From JBOFGK01 sp051649085 (GTDB lineage Bacteria; Bacillota_I; Bacilli_A; UBA3375): DNA of 64,000 nt. The position numbers were made by a program, and so were the translations under genes. The stretch covers positions 1-64,000 of the forward strand of contig JBOFGK010000034.1 of the NCBI GenBank assembly GCA_051649085.1, read 5' to 3'. Positions 61,675 through 64,000 of the stretch are shown one piece after another. How positions within the stretch are numbered: position 1 is the first letter of the stretch; every line of letters starts with the position of its first letter. The notes under the pieces were generated by a model. That model was not told the origin of the DNA and made no database searches. It saw only the letters and a list, made by a program, of their open reading frames with translations.

Positions 61675-61785
61675 AAATGAAAAAGTCCTAAAATATATTT
61701 ATTTTAATTATTAAATAACTGTTGAGAAACGGTAAGAGAATCCATTGTGAAGGATATTAATATAACATAAAAAGATAAGTTACTT
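61675..61785 (+). other. 3' region of the small gene, nothing recognised
   Basis: About 110 bp between the small gene and its terminator, with short self-complementary pieces but no known RNA element. Confidence 0.3.
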
Positions 61786-61829
61786 TAAAATACACCTCGT
61801 TATTACTAAATAGCGATGTGTATTTTTTT
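61786..61829 (+). terminator. Intrinsic terminator upstream of second GntR gene
   Basis: AAATACACCTCGTTATT pairs with AATAGCGATGTGTATTT with two mismatches, then a T run. Confidence 0.85.
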
Positions 61830-61871
61830 ATGGCAAAATTTGGATTTTACTTTACAAATTTAAGTAAAAAC

Positions 61872-61911
61872 TTGTTTAAAGAAATAAATCGTGTTATACT
61901 ATGACTATAAC
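61872..61911 (+). promoter_or_regulatory. Promoter and palindromic operator of second GntR operon
   Basis: TTGTTT (61872-61877), 17-bp spacer, TATACT (61895-61900). The palindrome GTTATA-N7-TATAAC (61893-61911) overlaps the -10, an ideal place for autorepression by the GntR protein. Confidence 0.75.
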
Positions 61912-61925
61912 AGTGGAGGTGAAAA

Positions 61926-62303
61926 ATGCTTTTATCAATTGATGCAGCTTCATCAGAACCTATTTTTAGTCAACTATGCAATCAAATTATTGATGCAATT
62001 GTTAGAAATGAGCTTGTTGAAGGTGAGAGTTTACCAAGTATTCGAAATTTAGCTTTAGATTTAGGAGTTAATATGCATACAGTCAATAAAGCATATGCAG
62101 TACTTAAAGAAGAAGGTTATGTTAGTATTTCAAATAAGGGTGTTATCATAGAAAAGAAACAAAATTATCAATCAGAAGCTATAGATTTGGCAGAGCTTGA
62201 AACGAAACTAGATATTGTAATTACAAAGGCAATTTCAAAGGGGATTAAACAGGATCAAGTTTTAGAAATTATTTCACAAATTTTTCAGAAGGGAGAGCAA
62301 TGA
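61926..62303 (+). CDS. GntR-family regulator, YtrA subfamily (second)
   Basis: 125 residues: winged helix (EPIFSQLCNQIIDAIVRNEL, LPSIRNLALDLGVNMHTVNK, EEGYVSISNKGVIIEKK) plus a short helical tail. A paralogue in plan of 40066. TGA stop overlaps the next ATG. It likely represses its own operon through the palindrome at 61893. Confidence 0.9.
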   Translation: MLLSIDAASSEPIFSQLCNQIIDAIVRNELVEGESLPSIRNLALDLGVNMHTVNKAYAVLKEEGYVSISNKGVIIEKKQNYQSEAIDLAELETKLDIVITKAISKGIKQDQVLEIISQIFQKGEQ

Positions 62304-63352
62304 TTTTTTTAAGTATAATACAATTACTTATTGTATATTTATTAGTTATTTCAACAACTAATATCCATCAAGGACAATATTTTATGGGTGTGAGTATTCC
62401 AGTGTCTGCTTTTAAAGACCCAGAAATAAAAAATTTAAAAAGTAGATTCATTAAGCAGAACACAATAGTATTAATTATTTTAAGTATAGGGAGTTTTTTT
62501 GTTCAAAATAATATCATCACTGCCTTAAGCCCAATGTTTCTATACGCGTTATTTGTAGTTATATTTTTCATTGATTGCTTTGAAAAAGTAAAAAAAATAA
62601 AACAAAACCAAAATTGGCAAGAAAAATATGAAACAACCAAAGTATTTATTGATACAAGTTTTAAAACAAAACTTAAAGTGGTAAGTTCAGGTTACTATCT
62701 AGGATTGATTGGCCTTATAACAATTATACTACTTTACATCGTTCAAATATTTAATCAACTTCCAGACATGTTAGCGAGTCAATTAGACTTAACAGGAGAA
62801 GGGCTAGCAATTGCCCCAAAAATGAATGTACTATTTTACTTATTTGCGACAATTTATGGAGTGATTTTACTGTTCTGGGGAATTAATTTTAGTTTGAAAA
62901 AAGTAAAACAGAACTTAGCACCAGCAAATCCACAAGCAAGTGCAAAAAGTAATTTAAAGTATTTGTCTAAATCTTCAATCTATCTATATTATTTATTATT
63001 AGTCATTATTACACAATTCTTAAATGAATTACTACTAATAGTTGAAATTTCCACACCGCTAAACTACCAAATCATTTCAATTATATGTACACTTATTTCA
63101 ATAATTATTGTTTTTCGCTTGTATCAAGCAATTAGAAATCGTGATCAAAGTTCAGAAATTGAAACAGATATTATTACAACGGATGAAAATTGGTATTGGG
63201 GAACATTCTATATAAATAAGGATGATCCAGCAATTTTTCTAGAAAAACGAATTGGAATTGGTTGGACGATAAATTTAGGAAATAAATATGGTCTATTAAT
63301 TGTAGCAGTCTTTATTTTTGTTGTCGGAATAAGTTTGACGTTCTTCCAATAA
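62300..63352 (+). CDS. Membrane protein with DUF1648 and DUF5808-like domains
   Basis: 350 residues, about eight helices. A DUF1648-like segment lies near residues 150-175 (NQLPDMLASQLDLTGEG) and a DUF5808-like block near the end (DENWYWGTFYINKDDPAIFL, EKRIGIGWTINLGNK). Such proteins often sit in GntR-controlled operons with ABC transporters, as here. Function unknown. Confidence 0.85.
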   Translation: MIFLSIIQLLIVYLLVISTTNIHQGQYFMGVSIPVSAFKDPEIKNLKSRFIKQNTIVLIILSIGSFFVQNNIITALSPMFLYALFVVIFFIDCFEKVKKIKQNQNWQEKYETTKVFIDTSFKTKLKVVSSGYYLGLIGLITIILLYIVQIFNQLPDMLASQLDLTGEGLAIAPKMNVLFYLFATIYGVILLFWGINFSLKKVKQNLAPANPQASAKSNLKYLSKSSIYLYYLLLVIITQFLNELLLIVEISTPLNYQIISIICTLISIIIVFRLYQAIRNRDQSSEIETDIITTDENWYWGTFYINKDDPAIFLEKRIGIGWTINLGNKYGLLIVAVFIFVVGISLTFFQ

Positions 63353-63408
63353 TTATAAATAAAAAATAGTAAAACTTAAAAAATATAAACTGAAAAATAG
63401 GAGAAAAA

Positions 63409-64000
63409 ATGAACAATGGAGTCCAAATAATCGATGTTTCAAAAGTATATGGAGGAAAAGGAAAAAGAGCAGTAGATAATATTTCAATTGAAATTGAGCG
63501 AGGTAAAATCGTTGGTTTTATTGGGCCGAATGGGGCAGGGAAAACAACAACGATTAATATGCTAACTGGAAGTTTAAGTCCAAGCACCGGTACAATTACG
63601 ATAAATGGTCTTGATATTAGTACAAATAGTATAGAGGCAAAGAAACAATTTGGCTTTGTACCAGATAATCCTGATGTTTACTTAAGTTTAAAAGGGATTG
63701 AATATTTAAATTTTATGGCTGATATTTATGAAGTACCACAAGAACTTCGTGTTCAAAGAATAGAGAATTTAGCTAAAAGGTTTGAACTTGAAAATGCATT
63801 AGGCGACAAAATTGCAAGTTATTCTCATGGGATGAGACAAAAAATAGTCGTAATTGGAGCGTTAATTCATGATCCATATTTATGGATACTTGATGAACCG
63901 CTAACAGGACTTGATCCACAATCGGCCTTTGAATTAAAAGTATTAATGAAAGAACATGTAAATAACGGAAATTCAGTTTTCTTCTCAACACATGTGTTAG
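63409..64000 (+). CDS. ABC transporter ATP-binding protein (3' truncated by window edge)
   Basis: The open frame starts at ATG 63409 after AGGAG and runs off the window. It shows Walker A IGPNGAGKTTTINMLTG, signature SYSHGMRQKIVV, Walker B LWILDEPLTGLDP and the H-loop FFSTHVL. Type: exporter ATPase of the YtrB/EcsA sort. It is the third gene of the second GntR operon; the permease should follow outside. Confidence 0.93.
   Translation, partial: MNNGVQIIDVSKVYGGKGKRAVDNISIEIERGKIVGFIGPNGAGKTTTINMLTGSLSPSTGTITINGLDISTNSIEAKKQFGFVPDNPDVYLSLKGIEYLNFMADIYEVPQELRVQRIENLAKRFELENALGDKIASYSHGMRQKIVVIGALIHDPYLWILDEPLTGLDPQSAFELKVLMKEHVNNGNSVFFSTHVL

Overview
The window is strongly AT-rich bacterial chromosome with short intergenic gaps, AGGAGG-type ribosome sites, T-tailed hairpin terminators and sigma-A-type promoters (often TGNTATAAT). 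The gene set (RNase J, YugP, RmuC, YitT, YlmH, YqeG/H/K, LicT antitermination, ComEA/ComEC, small SRP RNA next to dnaX) points to a low-GC Firmicute, perhaps near Erysipelotrichia or the Mollicutes; I cannot name it. TGA is a real stop: comEA and both GntR genes end in TGA inside ATGA overlaps with the next gene. No tRNA, rRNA, CRISPR array or transposase was seen.

Layout. 1-20 kb has genes on both strands: a gene tail, an SPFH/NfeD pair, comEA-comEC, a duplicated cassette of small membrane-protein genes with a structured leader (4.6-6.0 kb), tmcAL, a MATE pump, a membrane protein plus catalase operon behind a perfect palindrome, a secreted zinc-protease pair, RNase J, a HAD-like protein, a nitroreductase, and dnaX-rmuC-DUF3224 with the SRP RNA upstream of dnaX. 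From about 20.4 kb to the end nearly every gene is on the + strand, as expected for one replichore leaving the origin.

Origin region (20.4-40 kb): yugP, a U32 peptidase-family gene, a GTGCA-rich box cluster, dnaA, an amino-acid permease, dnaN-yaaA-recF, gyrB-gyrA, metG-tatD, then yqeG-yqeH-yhbY-yqeK-ylmH. Two identical parS-like 16-mers lie between gyrA and metG and inside metG. GyrA and ParC both carry Ile at the classical quinolone-resistance serine.

Right part (40-64 kb): a GntR-controlled ABC exporter operon, a LicT-controlled PTS operon with its antiterminator/terminator leader, a small accessory islet containing a secreted Cys-containing protein and a remnant of a second PTS EIIB, parE-parC, membrane proteins with acidic repeat tails, truB-ribF-asnS, trxB, rpmB, a radical SAM and methyltransferase pair, and a second GntR/ABC operon that runs off the window.

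Most of the window is housekeeping. The best candidates for something undescribed are the duplicated leader/small-protein cassette at 4617-6020, the secreted zincin pair at 11353-12650, and the islet at 46290-47780.
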